A DNA stretch of 64,000 nucleotides from Monodelphis domestica (lineage: Eukaryota > Chordata > Mammalia > Didelphimorphia > Didelphidae), in NCBI RefSeq assembly GCF_027887165.1, contig NC_077235.1, positions 4,178,016 to 4,242,015 on the forward strand, in the 5' to 3' direction. The position numbers and the translations under genes are program-made. The notes under the pieces were generated by a model, which searched no databases, had not been told where the DNA came from, and saw only the letters and a list, made by a program, of their open reading frames with translations. This document shows, piece by piece, positions 1-13,620 of the stretch; the first letter of the stretch is position 1, and each line of letters opens with the position of its first letter.

Positions 1-245
1 CATGGCATGCCCCCCTTGAGCAGCCTGGTGGAGCAGCCCATGAACCCCTTCTCAGAACAAGGCTTTTAAATTATTAGATTTCATTTCGATTACGAAACCT
101 TTTCCCTGGGAAGCCAGAGAGCTCGTTTCCATGGTTACAGGAAACAGGACAGCCACACAGCTCATGCGTCAGTGTGCATAGAGGTTCTAAACAGGTGATG
201 GATTTTGCTGGGAAGCAGGCGCCAGGATACCAGGTTAGTTTGAGC
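1..245 (+). repeat. Part of a composite tailed repeat (5' side), continued at 2090-2360
   Basis: This stretch is the reverse complement of 61120-61330, and of part of 63340-63450. Shared landmarks are the cctgggaagcc / ccatggttaca / aacaggacagccac block and the gatggattttgctgggaagcagg block. The rest of the element reappears at 2090-2360 in the same relative order. I infer that an L1 remnant separates the two halves. The family is unclassified. Confidence 0.55.
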
Positions 246-329
246 CAATCTTTTTTCCTCTATTTGCTATATATTTGTGTGGATATTGGGACAATATTTA
301 TCTCATCCTAGGGCTGCTCTGTCAGGGCA

Positions 330-1670
330 TCTGCCTCTCTCTGTCACCGGTCCTGGTTTCCTCTTCTGCATTGTGGGATATTGTTGATAAGTTCTCGTTG
401 GCATTTTCTGTTTCTTTTATCGTTGTGGTTATTCCATGTAGCCTCCCCCCAGCCCTTCCCAGAGAGCCAGCCGTCCTTTATGGGGAATGTTAACGGTTCA
501 GAGGAAAGCTCAGCCAATGGATCAATGCATTGAAAATGCCCCAAGCCCTGTGCAGTGGGTGCCACCTGTGGACCTCCCACCTCCCCAAGGGCTAGGCTGA
601 GGACATGGCTGCATCCCTCCCCTGGCTCCCCTCCCGCTCGCTTGCTCGCTCGGGATTTCCGGATGGTCATTAGCCTTTCCCTGAGTGCCTGAGTGCAGCC
701 TTTTCTTGCCTTTCCTCAGTTACTTTGCATCAGTTCACGGAGATCTTTCCATGCTTCTTTGCATGCATCACATATAGCATTTCTGATGCCGTTACATCCA
801 TGTGCCGTGCCTAATGTGCGTGGCGTGGCCAGCCCCATCGAGGGGCAGCTGCATGCTCTCACCGAATCCTGCCGTACAAAGGGGCTCCTCCTCATGGCTA
901 GCCTCTGCGGGGCATAGACCCTGCTCCGAGGGGTGGGCAGCCTAGCGAGCAATGCCGGGGGTCGTGCACAAAAGGGGGCTGCACTTCCCCGAGGCTTTTC
1001 CTGCCTCCTTGGGGGCTCCTTTGCTAATGCTGAGCCATCCTGGCGTCCCTGCCGTGAATCCTACTTGGGCAGGGACTGCTTTTTCCAACTCCACTGCTGC
1101 AGTCTCTGGCGAGATTGTGCTCGCCATTCTCGGGTCAGTGTGCATGAACGCCCGCCCGGGGCTGGCCTACAGGTTTTCTTTTGTGCTTTTCCCTTCCTCC
1201 GAAGGCACTAGAGGGACGTTTGTCTCCTAGGCGGGGCCTTGTCTCGGTTTTCCCGAATCCTTGGGGAAGTGGAGATGCTAATTGTTGTTGGAAAGTTTGC
1301 TCGGTTCTCCTAGGAATGCGGCGGGAGCCGGAGGGCCCCTTTTGCAGCTCCGTCTATTGCCTTTCGTTCCTAGATGGGGGCGGGGGGGGGGCGGGGGGCT
1401 TGTGAGGGTCTCCTCTGGGCCCCGGAGTGGGATTGGCGCCTAAGCTGCCCTGTTCGTCCTTTGTCTCTCCTGGGTCGGTGCTCATTTCACCTGGCTCTCC
1501 TTCCCTTTTCGGGCGTCTTTTAGATTAGCTACGGGCTTGTCGGCGTTGGTGGGCAGGACCAGCCCGGCTTTATTGGCCCTTTGGGCAGGGCTTTTGTCTC
1601 CTCCGATTGGCATCCTTCCCTCCCGGGGGCTAACTGGGGGTCGGTATCGGGGCCGCCGCCTCATTTTTAA
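330..1670 (-). mobile_element. L1 LINE fragment, GC-shifted relic
   Basis: Read on the plus strand this follows reverse-complemented marsupial L1. It starts with 3' UTR-like sequence (400-620, also seen at 3200-3670). A cagttactttgcatcagttc-type segment follows near 717. ORF2-like blocks come next, such as gctgagccatcctggcgtcc near 1030 and tttagattagctacgggctt near 1520. It is far richer in G+C than the AT-rich L1 copies at 3-13 kb, so most T/A positions seem to have drifted to C/G. No ORF is preserved. Confidence 0.55.
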
Positions 1671-2089
1671 ATGCTAATGCGGTCCCCAGCCCTCTCCCTC
1701 TCCCTCCCCCTTCCAGTGGACCGCTGCAGGCTCTCTGGGGTAAAATCGTGTCTGGCGGCTCCAAATCTGGCTGATCTGGTGCAGCGATTGCAGGACTCGC
1801 TGGTGCAGCCGCACTGATTTTACTACGGAAAGGCGTTCCCTCGTCCCACCCCCTAATCTGCCTCGGCTCCCGTCCCGGGGGACCGGCATGGCCCCACCAG
1901 GCTGCCGGGGCGAGCAGCGCCTCATCTCCTCCTTTGGAGGAGAAAAGGTCACCCAGCCGTCCCTGGGGACAAATCGCGCCCCCGGGCTGTGCTCCCTGCT
2001 TAATGGCCTCCGGCGGCTATTAGCATTCAGCACGCGTCTGGCTTGGGGAGAGCGCGCGCACGCTGCCAGTGAGGGGCTGTGCCTGTAAA

Positions 2090-2360
2090 AATCCCCGAGA
2101 AGCCGACACGTCAGCGTGGCTTCTTCCTCCCGGTACCATCGAGGCAGGCAGGGTCTGGCAGCCAGCCGCAGACAGGCGAAAAGCGCAGGTTTTGTCTGCA
2201 CACACAGATAATGCCGCTTAGGCTGACATTCAGTGGTCCATCGTGTGGCGGGCTCACACTGGAGTTTCCCCAATGCGGCGGTGTACGATTTGCCAAGAGG
2301 CTTGGATAAATGAATGAACGAACGAACGAATGAATGAATGAATGAATGAATGAATGCAGC
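2090..2360 (+). repeat. Tailed end of the composite repeat, with an (AATG)n tail
   Basis: Positions 2105-2340 match the reverse complement of 60620-60810. The match covers the gcaggttttgtctgcacac block, the ccatcgtgtggc block and the terminal ggcttggataaatgaatg. In both copies the element runs straight into a tetranucleotide array, here at 2308-2356. That suggests a retroposon with a simple-repeat 3' tail. The interior at 1700-2090 is GC-rich and not clearly matched. Confidence 0.6.
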
Positions 2361-2989
2361 CAAAACGGCTTAGAAGGAGAAACAAACGTGCTAATATTGG
2401 GGGGAAATGAAACTTCAGGGGATTATTTTTAAAAGTCGGGGAGTTCCCTATGAAAGCTGCACATGGAATTGCTTTCTGGCATTGCTGTGAGCGAGAAACC
2501 ATTTTGACTATTAGAGTATCAGTCACAGAATGAACTGGTGTCTGGCTCCACTCTGCCTGCACCCTGCTGTCATGGCTATAGTCAGAAGACAAGAAGGACT
2601 AGCAGGCTCGCCAAAGAGCTCCCAATCCATATCCTATCAGTGCAGCACGATGATTCTGGACCATTTTTTATTAGCAGCGCCCAATACCTGAACCCAAATG
2701 AGAATTAAAAGCTCGAAGCATTCAGGTTAAAAAGGCTTCTTTGCCTTCTCGTTTTCAAATACATTTTCAGTTTAAAAAAGACCTGACAAATGCCACCAGC
2801 AGTTTCTTTTTTAAAAGATGTCCTTTTAGAGACGGAAAAATCCCCAAAGAAGCCTTTTCAAAACGTAATTGCAAAATTTTCAGAAGGCAAGCTAGCCACC
2901 TTCCTTATCAATCCATTCAATTCAATAAGCATGTATTAAGTGCCTACTGTGTACCAAGCATTGTTTAAAAAAAAGGGAAAGAAAAGAAA

Positions 2990-4253
2990 AAATCACCATT
3001 CAGGAAGAAGGCAAAATCCTATTCATGTGAGACACCTGTGGACCTCCCACCTCTCATGCCTCTTCATTCCATTCCTGCTAGGATGTGTAATTTTGTTCCA
3101 TTTCCTTTTGAAAATGTCATTGATACCTCTTGATTTTTATTATATCATTGTATGTCACATCTTATCATTTATTCATTAACATTTCAAAATGGATCCATTT
3201 TATTGATATTTTCTCTCGTCATCTTAGTTATCCCATGAATCACTCACCCATCCCTTCCCAGAGAGCCAGCCCACATGAGAAATCTAGTTTCTTGGCGAGA
3301 GAAAAGGAAGAAAGGTCAGCACATTGAAGAAACTCTGGCAACCCGTGAACCTGCCATCTTCATGAAGCAGGCAGAGAGTGAGGGGCTCCTCTCATATCTC
3401 TTCACTTGGGTCTTGCTGGCTCAGTAGAATTTTCTTATATTTACTGTTTGTAGAAATACATTTTTGTTCCTATTTTCTCTCTTACGTCATCATCGCCATC
3501 CCATGTATCCCTCCTTCTTCCTCCTCCCACAGAGCTATCCTATATGACAAACAGTATTTTTTCCAGAGGGGAAAAACATCACTAGTGATCAATATATAGG
3601 AAGAGTTTCAAATTACATGCAATGGTGATGCCTGTGGGCCTCCCACCTCCATGAAGGAATGTCTTGTCATGTCTCTTCATTTGCTTCCTGCTATTACATT
3701 TGCTTTTAATGTTTGGCTGCCTCATTGTTCTTTCCACATTCACTTGACTCTCCATCAGCTCATATAGATTTTTTCATGCTTCTCTGTTTGTAATCACACA
3801 CATTTCTTGTAGCATGCTCCATTCTATTCATGTTAGTTTGCTTAATCATTACCCAACGGGCAGGTATCTACCTTCTTTGGAATTCTTAGCTCTCACAAAA
3901 AGTGCTGTTATAAACATTTTGTAGTATTTGGGGACTTTCCTCTTATTGGAGGCTTCCTTGGGATATAAGCCCAATAATGCCATCTCTGTTTCAAAGGGTA
4001 TGGACATTTCAGTGATTTTATTTGCTTCATTCCAAAATGGTTTTGTCATTTCACAGCTCTACCAACAAAGTATGAGTGTTCCTATCATTCCATAAACCCT
4101 CCAATGTTGATTATTGCCATTTTCTCCTTTTTGCCAGTTTTTAGAGTATAAGCTGAAAATTCAGGGTTGTTTTGATGGGTGTTTTTCTTGTTATCAGTGA
4201 TTTGGAACAGTCTTTTCATATGGTTGTGCATATTTTGCAATTTTTCTTTCAAG
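2990..4253 (-). mobile_element. L1 LINE 3' end (reverse orientation)
   Basis: The 3' UTR side lies to the left and contains a reiterated unit (3010-3070, 3200-3390, 3470-3670). The right part (3780-4250) is the reverse complement of the ORF2 tail, with the usual ctctaccaacaaagta and ccataaaccctccaatgttg segments. It is interrupted by a short retroposed insert at 4268-4456. No coding capacity is left. Confidence 0.65.
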
Positions 4254-4470
4254 AATTGTTTGTTCATACCCTAGTGCAAACACCAGCATGGAAATGGGTC
4301 TTGATCAATGATACATGTAAAGCCCAGTGGAATTGTGTGTTGGCTATGGGAGGGGGGAGGGGGGAGGGGAGGAAAGGACATGAATCTTGTGACTATGGAA
4401 AAATATTCTAAATTAACTAATTAAATAAAATTTTCCAAAATTAAAATAAATAAATAAATTGTTTGTTCAT
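4254..4470 (+). mobile_element. Short L1 3'-end retroposon with perfect target-site duplication
   Basis: The insert at 4268-4456 is a short sense L1 3' UTR ending in an A-rich aaataaataaat tail. It is flanked by identical 14-bp copies of aattgtttgttcat at 4254-4267 and 4457-4470. A relative of the same 3' end lies at 55720-55885. The duplication and A-rich tail show target-primed insertion into the L1 fragment on the left. Confidence 0.75.
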
Positions 4471-4479
4471 GTCAGATCT

Positions 4480-4682
4480 TTTTTTTTAAACCTTTATCTT
4501 CCATCCTAGAATCAATATTGTGTATTGATTCTAAGGTAGAAGAGCAGTGAGAGCTAGGCAATGGGGGGTAAGTGACTTGCCCAGGGTCACACAGCTGGGA
4601 AGTGTCTGAGGCCAGATTTGAACCCAGGACCTCCTGTCTCTAGGCCTGGCTCTCCATCCACTGAACTGCCCAGCTGCCCCTG
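4480..4682 (-). mobile_element. Marsupial CORE-SINE (MAR1-like), reverse orientation
   Basis: The copy carries the sequence cagggtcacacagctgggaag (here at about 4580-4600), ends in ccatccactgaactgcccagctgcccc, and has the cctagaatcaatattgtgtattgattctaagg 3' part at its left end. The copies at 31430, 55140, 9695 and 11042 share the same architecture. It is tRNA-derived at its right end. Confidence 0.75.
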
Positions 4683-5149
4683 ATAAAATAGTTTTTTGAT
4701 CATATAAAATTGAGAAGCTTTTGCTTCTGCAGAAGCCTTGGAACCTATACCCAGTATTTATTCTAAGATGGAAGGTGAGGAGTTAAAAAAAACCTATTTT
4801 ATCTTTAGTGATTTCTTCTGTTCCTTGTTGAATTCCTCTTTCCTAGCTACTAATCATTCAACAAATATCTATTAAGTGCCTAGTCCATGCTAGTTACCTG
4901 AGATATAGGTATGAAAGATAAAATGCTTTCTGCTCACGTGAGCTTATATTCCAAATTTATGTGGCCCACATAGAAAGCTAACAAATGCATGCATACTTAC
5001 ATGTATGTGCATACCGATATGTATATGTGTGTGTAGACACACACAGAGTTAAATACAAGGTGGTTTGAGGAGGGCGGTAGCCTTCAGTGCTATCCAACTC
5101 GTTATTGATTTCCTCTAGCTTTCTTTCTGTTATCTTCTATGCATTTCAA

Positions 5150-5790
5150 AAATATATTTTTAAAATGTTTATTTTATTGTCCTACAAAGCCCACTTCCAT
5201 ATGGGTAATTGTCGTAAGAGCAAACTCATTCATAACTAAAACTCCAAAATAAGACCATGAATACCCTGATGTGAAAGACGACTCCAACAGGACCACACCT
5301 TGTTCAGCCATTCCCCAATCAATGGACATCCCCTCACTTTCCAGTTCTTTGGCTCTACAAAAAGAGCTGCTAGAAATATTTTTGTACAAGTAGGTCTTAT
5401 CCCCTTTTTAATGATCTCTTTGGGATATAGACCCAGGACTGGTATTACTGGATCAAAGGGTCTGCACAGTTTTACAGCCCTTTGGGCCTAGGCCCAAATT
5501 GCCCTCCAGAATGGTTGGATCAGTTCACAACTCCACCAGCAATGCATCAGCGTCCTATTTTTGCCACATCCCTTCCAACATTAATTATTTTCCTTTACTG
5601 CCACATTGGTCAATCTGATAGGTGTGAGATGGAACCTCAGAGTTGTATCACTTTGCATTTCTCTAAGCAAGAGGGATTTACAACAACATGATTATTGATG
5701 GCTTTGATTTCTTCAACTGAAAATTGCTTTGATCATTTGTCAATTGGGGAATGACTTGTATCAAAAATACATTTCAATGAAATCCTTTTC
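5150..5790 (-). mobile_element. L1 LINE fragment (reverse orientation)
   Basis: Reverse-complement ORF2 3' end. Segments typical of L1 are cagccattccccaatcaatg, ggatatagacccag, ggttggatcagttcacaactccaccagcaatgc, and ggtgtgagatggaacctcagag. 5930-7100 continues with AT-rich, probably LINE-derived sequence in which I see no gene. Confidence 0.7.
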
Positions 5791-7097
5791 TTTCATTTCT
5801 CCCCCCACCCTTTTTTGGGCAACCTTATCCCTAGCTCTCCTCTGTCTCCCAAATCCATCCCTGAAATCCATGCAACAAACATGCTCAATCAAGTAATACA
5901 AATTCTCAAATTGTTCATGTTAAAAAAAAAGTTTGCTTTGCATTTCTTTTGTTATTGAGTGATTTGAACCTTCTTTTGATGTGGTAAGTAATAGTTTTTA
6001 ATTCTTCCTTTAAAAATGATTTGTTTATATCCCTTGTTTCTTATCTATTGGGAAATGGTGGTTGGTCATCTATGTATATGTATGAATATTTACATGTGTG
6101 TGAATATATAGATATTGTCTTGGATATGAAATCCTTATCAGAGAAATTTGTTTCAAAGACTTAAATTGTGACTGTTTTTCTTCTTTTTGTTGTTTAATTT
6201 AGTATAGCCTTTTATTCTTAATTTTTATTTGTATTTTAAGTTCCTGATTCTCTAGCTCCTCTTCCATCCGCTGGGAAGGTAAGTGGGAAAAACAAGAAAA
6301 TGAAAGAAAGGAAAGCAATCTGCACTCTGAGGCCATCAGATCTCTGTGTGGAGATAAATAGCATTTTATATTATGAGCCCTTTGGAGTTGTGTGGATCAA
6401 AGTATTGATGAGAGTTCCTGAGTCTTTCAGGCTCGATTATCTTTATATGATTGCTCTTACTGTATAGGTGGTTGTCCTGGTTCTGCTCACTTCACTTTGC
6501 ATCTATTCATCTAACTCTCCCTGGGTTTTTCGGAAACTATCCCCTTCATTTCTTACAGCACAATTCTTCAGTTTCATGTATTCACATTTCTCTCTTTTAT
6601 CTTGAGTAATTAGTAAGCTTGCGTATACATTTAGAATGTATTGTAGAATACCATGTAAGATGCTGGTCTCAGCCTGGTTTCTGTCAGACTGCTTTCTAAT
6701 TTTCCTATCAGTATTTTTAATCAAATATGAAGTTCTTTCCTAAGCCATTTGTATTTTTCTGTTTATCAAACATTGTAATTGAGTTCCATTGTTTCTAGTT
6801 CTCCCTTTTCTAGTCTGTTCCCGTGATCCTCCTCTCTATTTTTTAAAACCCACATTCTGTCTTAGAACCCATACTAAGCCCTGGTTCTGAGGCAGAAAAG
6901 CGGTAGTTTTAATGTGCCGTCTATTCTAAACTTTCCTTTTTGATTCATTGCTCTTGCACTTATTTAGTCTTTAGTCTCTGCAATCCTCATGGAATTAAAG
7001 CTTTTGAGGTACCTAATTGGGGTTCCCTCTTCACAGTTTCTGTTATTGTCTTGTAGATCTTGCACCCTGACTCCCTTTTTACCTGTTTTGCCTCATT

Positions 7098-7142
7098 CTT
7101 TGTTGCTGTTGTTTGGTTGTTCAGTCATGTCTGACTCCTCTT
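7098..7142 (-). mobile_element. 3' end fragment of an RTE-mobilised SINE
   Basis: The short block ttgttgctgttgtttggttg followed by ttcagtcatgtctgactcctc is the reverse complement of a common SINE tail (agtcagacatgactgaacaac). A related tail in the other orientation ends the SINE at 27655. It abuts the T-rich start of the next L1. Confidence 0.55.
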
Positions 7143-8765
<1,623 letters not shown>

Positions 8766-8779
8766 TTTATAGCAAGCCA

Positions 8780-10010
8780 GGTCCTTCTGTCCTCCAGTAT
8801 CTCCAAAAGTCTATCCAACTTCACATTCATTGTTTCCGTGACACTCAATCCATCTCATCCTCTGCCACCCCCTTCTCCTTTGGCCTCCAATCTTTCCCAG
8901 CATCAGTCTTTTCCAGTGAATCCTGTCTTCCCATTATGTGGCCAAAGTATTTAAGCTGCAGCTTCAGTATTTGACATTCCAGTGAATAGTCTGAATTAAT
9001 TTCTTTAAAAATTGACTGATTTGATCTCCTTGCTGTCCAAAGGACTCTGGAACATCTTCTCCAGCACCACAATTCAAAAGCCTCAATTCTGAGGCCCTGA
9101 ACCTTCCTTATCATCTAACTTTTGTAGCCATAAATTGCCACCAGAAAAACCATAGCTTTGACTATGAGGACCTTTGTTGGCAAGGTGATGTCTCTGCTTT
9201 TTAGTATGCCATCCAGATTTGCCACAACTTTCCTTCCAAGGAGCAAGTATCTTAATTTCAGGGCCGAAGTCAGCATCTGTAGTGATCTTTGAGCCCTGGA
9301 ATATAAAATCTGACACTGCTTCCATGTCTTCTCCCCCCATTTGCCAGGAAGTAATGGGACCAGTTGCCAGTATTTTTTGTTATGTTAAGCTTCAAGACAG
9401 CTTTTACACTCTCCTCTTTTACCCTCATCAAGAGGCTTCTTAATTCTTCTTTACTTTCTGCCATTGGAATGATGTCCTTACAGAATCATACTTTCTTTTA
9501 GTCACCAGACATGTCTACAGCTGAGCTTCCTTTCAGCTTTGGTCCAAGTGCTTCTTTCTGGAGCTACTTGTAGTTGTCTTCTCTTCTCCAGGGGTGTGCT
9601 AGACACCTTCTAAACTGAGGTACTCGTCTTCCAGTGTCATAGTTTTTTAAATCATTTTAAAAGTTCCCTTGGGCTTTTTTAAGAAAGTATACTGGAGGGG
9701 GCAGCTGGGTGGCTCAGTAGATTGAGAGCCAGGCCTAGATATGGGAGGTCCTAGCTTCAAATTTGGCCTCAGACACTTCCTAGCTGTGTGACCCTGGGCA
9801 AGTCACTTAACCCTCACCACTCTTCTGCATTGAAACCAATACACAGTATTGATTCTAAAGCAGAAGTTAAGGGTTTTTTTTAAGAAAGAAATAAAGGATA
9901 TTGGAGTGTTTTGCCATGTCCTTCTCCAGTGGATCATTTTTTGTTACAACTCTCTGCTATGACTTCTCTATCTTGGAAAACACTGCATAACAAAGCTCAA
10001 TTATCTTCTA
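8780..10010 (-). mobile_element. RTE (BovB-like) LINE ORF2 C-terminal fragment
   Basis: The minus strand encodes a segment near 9060-8850 with the motif CWRRCSRVLWTARRSNQSI, followed by EINSDYSLE and LKYFGHIMGRQDSLEKT. This is the conserved C-terminus of RTE/BovB LINE reverse transcriptases. 9340-9120 holds an upstream piece in another frame. The match resumes after a SINE insert (gccatgtccttctccagtgg near 9914). The reading frame is broken, so it is not functional. Confidence 0.75.
9692..9898 (+). mobile_element. Marsupial CORE-SINE (MAR1-like)
   Basis: It starts gggggcagctgggtggctca, has the CORE segment with tgtgaccctgggcaagtcac, and ends with tattgattctaaagcagaag plus an A-rich tail. It interrupts the RTE fragment, so it inserted later. 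Confidence 0.8.
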
Positions 10011-10589
10011 AACTATTCAGGTATAGCATGCTGTCATTCTGTGTGCTCTTCAAAATACACAGGGTTCTCTGTCCCTCAAGTGTTCGATCATTTTCCTTTC
10101 TCATGCAGTATTTATTCAGGGAAGACTGAACTTGTTTTTTACTGAATTGAGAGGCCAAAATTTCTGTTTGTTTCTCTGATTATTCTCAAATTCTTTAATT
10201 TAGTTTTCTTTTCCCTTATAGCTTGCTTATAGTCATATAGTTCTTATCACTCACTGTCTGACTCCTTCCCTTTTGAGTGTGGTTTCATTTCGGGGCTGGA
10301 CTGCAAAGCCATCTCAACCTCCTGCCAGTTGAGCAATTCATGATTTACCAGACTTGGTCTCTGAACCAAGTGACTTCTAGGGTGATGGTACTGCCCCTAA
10401 TTAGTTACTGGCCTTGGAGTCAGAAAGACCTGAGTTCAAATCCTACCTCAGATACTTATTAGCTAAGTGAAACTGGACAAATATCCTCTTTCAGCCTTAA
10501 TTTCCATATCTCCTCCTAAATGAGAGGGCAAGACTCATTTGATGTCTTCCAATATTCTTCTAGCTCTAAATCCATAGTATGATCCTTTT

Positions 10590-11880
10590 ACACTTTTAAT
10601 AAATTTTCTGTATGCTAGAACATGGTCCATTTTTGTAAAGGTAATATGTAATTCTGATAAATCTTTGTTCTTTAATGTCCCAATTCAAAAGATGCCATAC
10701 GAATTAAAAGCTAATTCTAATTTCTCCAATAGCTTGTTCAGTTCTTTAGTTTGCTTTTTGCTTCTCTTTCTGTTAGATTTATTCAGCTCTGAGACAGGGA
10801 CATTAAAGTCTACTCACAATATCATTTTACCATCTATGCCTCTTTGTAATTTAGTTTACTTTTCCTTTATGAAATTATTTAGATGCTTTGCCATTTGGTA
10901 TGTCTATGGTTAATGTTTATATTGTCTAGGATATCTTTAAGCATAATTTCATTTTCCTGTTAAGTTCTTTTCACACTGCAAATTTTTATTTTCGCTTTCT
11001 TTTGGTAGTGATTACAACTTCTCTTTTTGAAAATCAGCTAGTAGAGGCAGCTAGGTAGCCCAGTAGATTGAGTCAGGCCTAGAGATGGGCAGTCCTGGGT
11101 TCAAATGTGGCCTCAAATACTTTCTACCTGTGTGACCCAGGGCAAGTCACTTAACCCTCATTGCCAAGCCCTTACCGCTCTTTTGTATTCTTCAGTATTG
11201 ATTCTAAGGCAGAAGGTAAGTAAGGGCTTAAAAAAAAGAAAAGAAAATCAACTAATATCGGAACTGTAACTCCCAGGGTCTTGATGAGGGCTGGTGCACA
11301 TAGTAAAGGTTCTCCTCGCTTCTTATTTTCTTTCTGAATTTATCTATTTTTTGATGGATTTTTTCCACTCAACAAAGCTTTTGGCTTTGTACTGCTATGC
11401 ATTTTGCCACTTTCATTTGAGCTTTTATAATCTTTAGCCCATTCTCATTTAAGGTTACAAGGATTAGGCTTGGGTTTTCTCCTTCTCCCATTTATTCTTT
11501 TGGGTTGAATTGTCTCCCCTTTGTTCTTTAAGTCAATTTTTTGACCCTGTGATTTTTTTGTTACCAGAATAGCCCATCTATCCCTACAGGCCCTCCTCTC
11601 ACTCCTGCTTGTATCCCAAGTTCTCTGACTTCACTTAAACTTGATATGTCTGCTTTCTTTTTTCCTTCATCTGTTAGTCCACTTCTTTTGAGCCTTTTCT
11701 TTCTCAACCCAGCTAATCCCCGCCCATCTCTCCCATGGAACCAAGACTGGCCATTCAAAGGCAACTTTTTCAAGAAGTTTGTTGGTGAAAGAGGAGAATA
11801 AATATCTAACAACCAGCTCTCCAAAAATGTACCAAAGCACTTCATTGATGTTCTCTTAGAGTTAGACCATCAAGACCTCA
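10590..11880 (-). mobile_element. L1 LINE ORF2 fragment, carrying a SINE insertion
   Basis: AT-rich reverse-complement ORF2 sequence continues on both sides of the SINE at 11041-11245. 10010-10590 is similar in composition but I could not assign it. No frame is open over useful lengths. Confidence 0.5.
11041..11256 (+). mobile_element. Marsupial CORE-SINE with near-perfect target-site duplication
   Basis: The SINE body begins gaggcagctaggtagcccag and ends tattgattctaaggcagaag plus A-tail. The flanks aaaatcagcta (about 11030-11040) and aaaatcaacta (about 11246-11256) look like a target-site duplication with one difference. Confidence 0.75.
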
Positions 11881-12869
11881 GGCTGAAAATTTTACCATTG
11901 ACTCCCTCCAGCTCGTCCGGGCTGGCTCTAGTGTTTATATCACTGGTTAGAAGGACCAAATGAAACTTTTTTCAGGCTTGGGGACACCTGAACATCTATG
12001 TTTACCTGATAGAACATGCGAAATGCAACACACACATTCGTTATTTCGTTCGATTTTCACAATAACCCAATGAGACAGGCATTACCATTTTATAGTTGAG
12101 GAAACTGAGGCTGAGAGTCAGTGTCAGAGGAGGGATTTCAACCTATGGCTCTGGGGTTGGTTGTCAAGGCCAATGCCTTCTCCACTACCACACACTGCAG
12201 AAAGGAACCCCAGGGCAAAGGAGAGATTGAAGATGCCAAGGAGGGGGAGAAGGACTGCTGAATCAGGGAACAGGAACAAAGGACAGAGAGAAGGATTGCC
12301 CATGGCGGGCTGTGGAGATCTCTCTTCTGTGACTAGCATGAAGGAGGAAAGAGAGCCTGAAAATGAGGGAGAGAGGAGGGGGCCTGAGGAAGAAGCTGCC
12401 AGGGAATGGCTTCCATCTTTCCAGTGAAGTTCTCATGCTCAGAGAGCTAAGGGAATGAACTGAATCCGAAGGGCTCATTTCTGCCTCGTCTGACTTTTTC
12501 TTCTTCAGACCCAGCTAGTTTTTGAAAGGAAAATATCCACAAGGAGCCAGTTTTTTCACTATCAACATTTTTATTTCTTTATTTGCCATTAGCTGAAAAT
12601 ATTGGCGGAGGTTTGGAAGCGGGACAGACGGGAGAGATGAAAATAAAAGGAACAGTACTGACCCTTTCACTTTGGGGGTGAAGGGCTGCAGGGAAAAATT
12701 GATTCTCCTGACCATTAGGGCCTCTAAAGAGAAATGGTGAGAGGACCTCCATTTCTATGAGATAGCTGGTACCTGCAGCTGTAATCAAGAAAACTCAAGA
12801 GAGAAGGTCGGGAGAAACTACCTAGTGATTCTGAAAGTCATGCTGGTTGTTTCTTCCAGAGAAATTACA

Positions 12870-13620
12870 TTAGATGTTCCATTCACATACTATAGCAGTG
12901 CAACCATTCCCCAACTGATGGCCATCTATCTACCAGTTTCCAGTTTCTTATGACCCCCAAAGATGTTCCTTTATATATTGTCATGTTGAGAAGGCCTTTG
13001 ACCTTGTGGTAAATGCCCAAAGAAATCTCTAAACAATCTAGTAGAGCTCCAAATTGTTTTCCAGAACGATTGGCCCAGCTCTACTAATGGGCTATTATTG
13101 GGCTTTTCTGCCCATTGTAGCCCCTCCAACATTAACTATTTCCATCTTTGAGCATCTTTGACAATTTTCTGGCTATTAGGTAAAATGCTGGCGGTTTTTT
13201 CATTTACATTTCTCTTATTATCAGTTATATGGAACAGTTTTCCAGGTAGTCATTGGTCATTTGCATTTCATCTTCTGAACTTTGTTCGTATATTTTGGCT
13301 ACTTTTCTATTGGGGAATGGCTCTTGGTCTTATATATTTATAGAAATTCTGTATAGATCTAAGCTGTCAGAGTTTTGCAAGAGACAGATGCTATGAAGAT
13401 TTTTTTCCCAATCTGTAGTTTCTCCTTTAAATGCTATTATGTTGATTTTGTTCATGCAAAAGCTGCTACATTTCGTATCATCAAAAAAAAGTTTCATCTA
13501 TTATGAGCTCCTCTTTGCGTGGCTTAGTTATGAATTCTTCCCCAAACTATAGACCCAAAGGATACTGCCTTCTGTTCTCTGCTAGCTTGTTTTACTACGA
13601 TGTGGCCTTTTGCTTTTCTA
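12870..13620 (-). mobile_element. L1 LINE 3' fragment
   Basis: Reverse-complement ORF2 3' end. Landmarks are gcaaccattccccaactgatggcc, ccagaacgattggcccagctctacta, gtagcccctccaacattaac and gtagtttctcctttaaatgc. 12050-12180 is an old MIR-type fragment. 12180-12870 holds nothing that I recognise. Confidence 0.6.
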
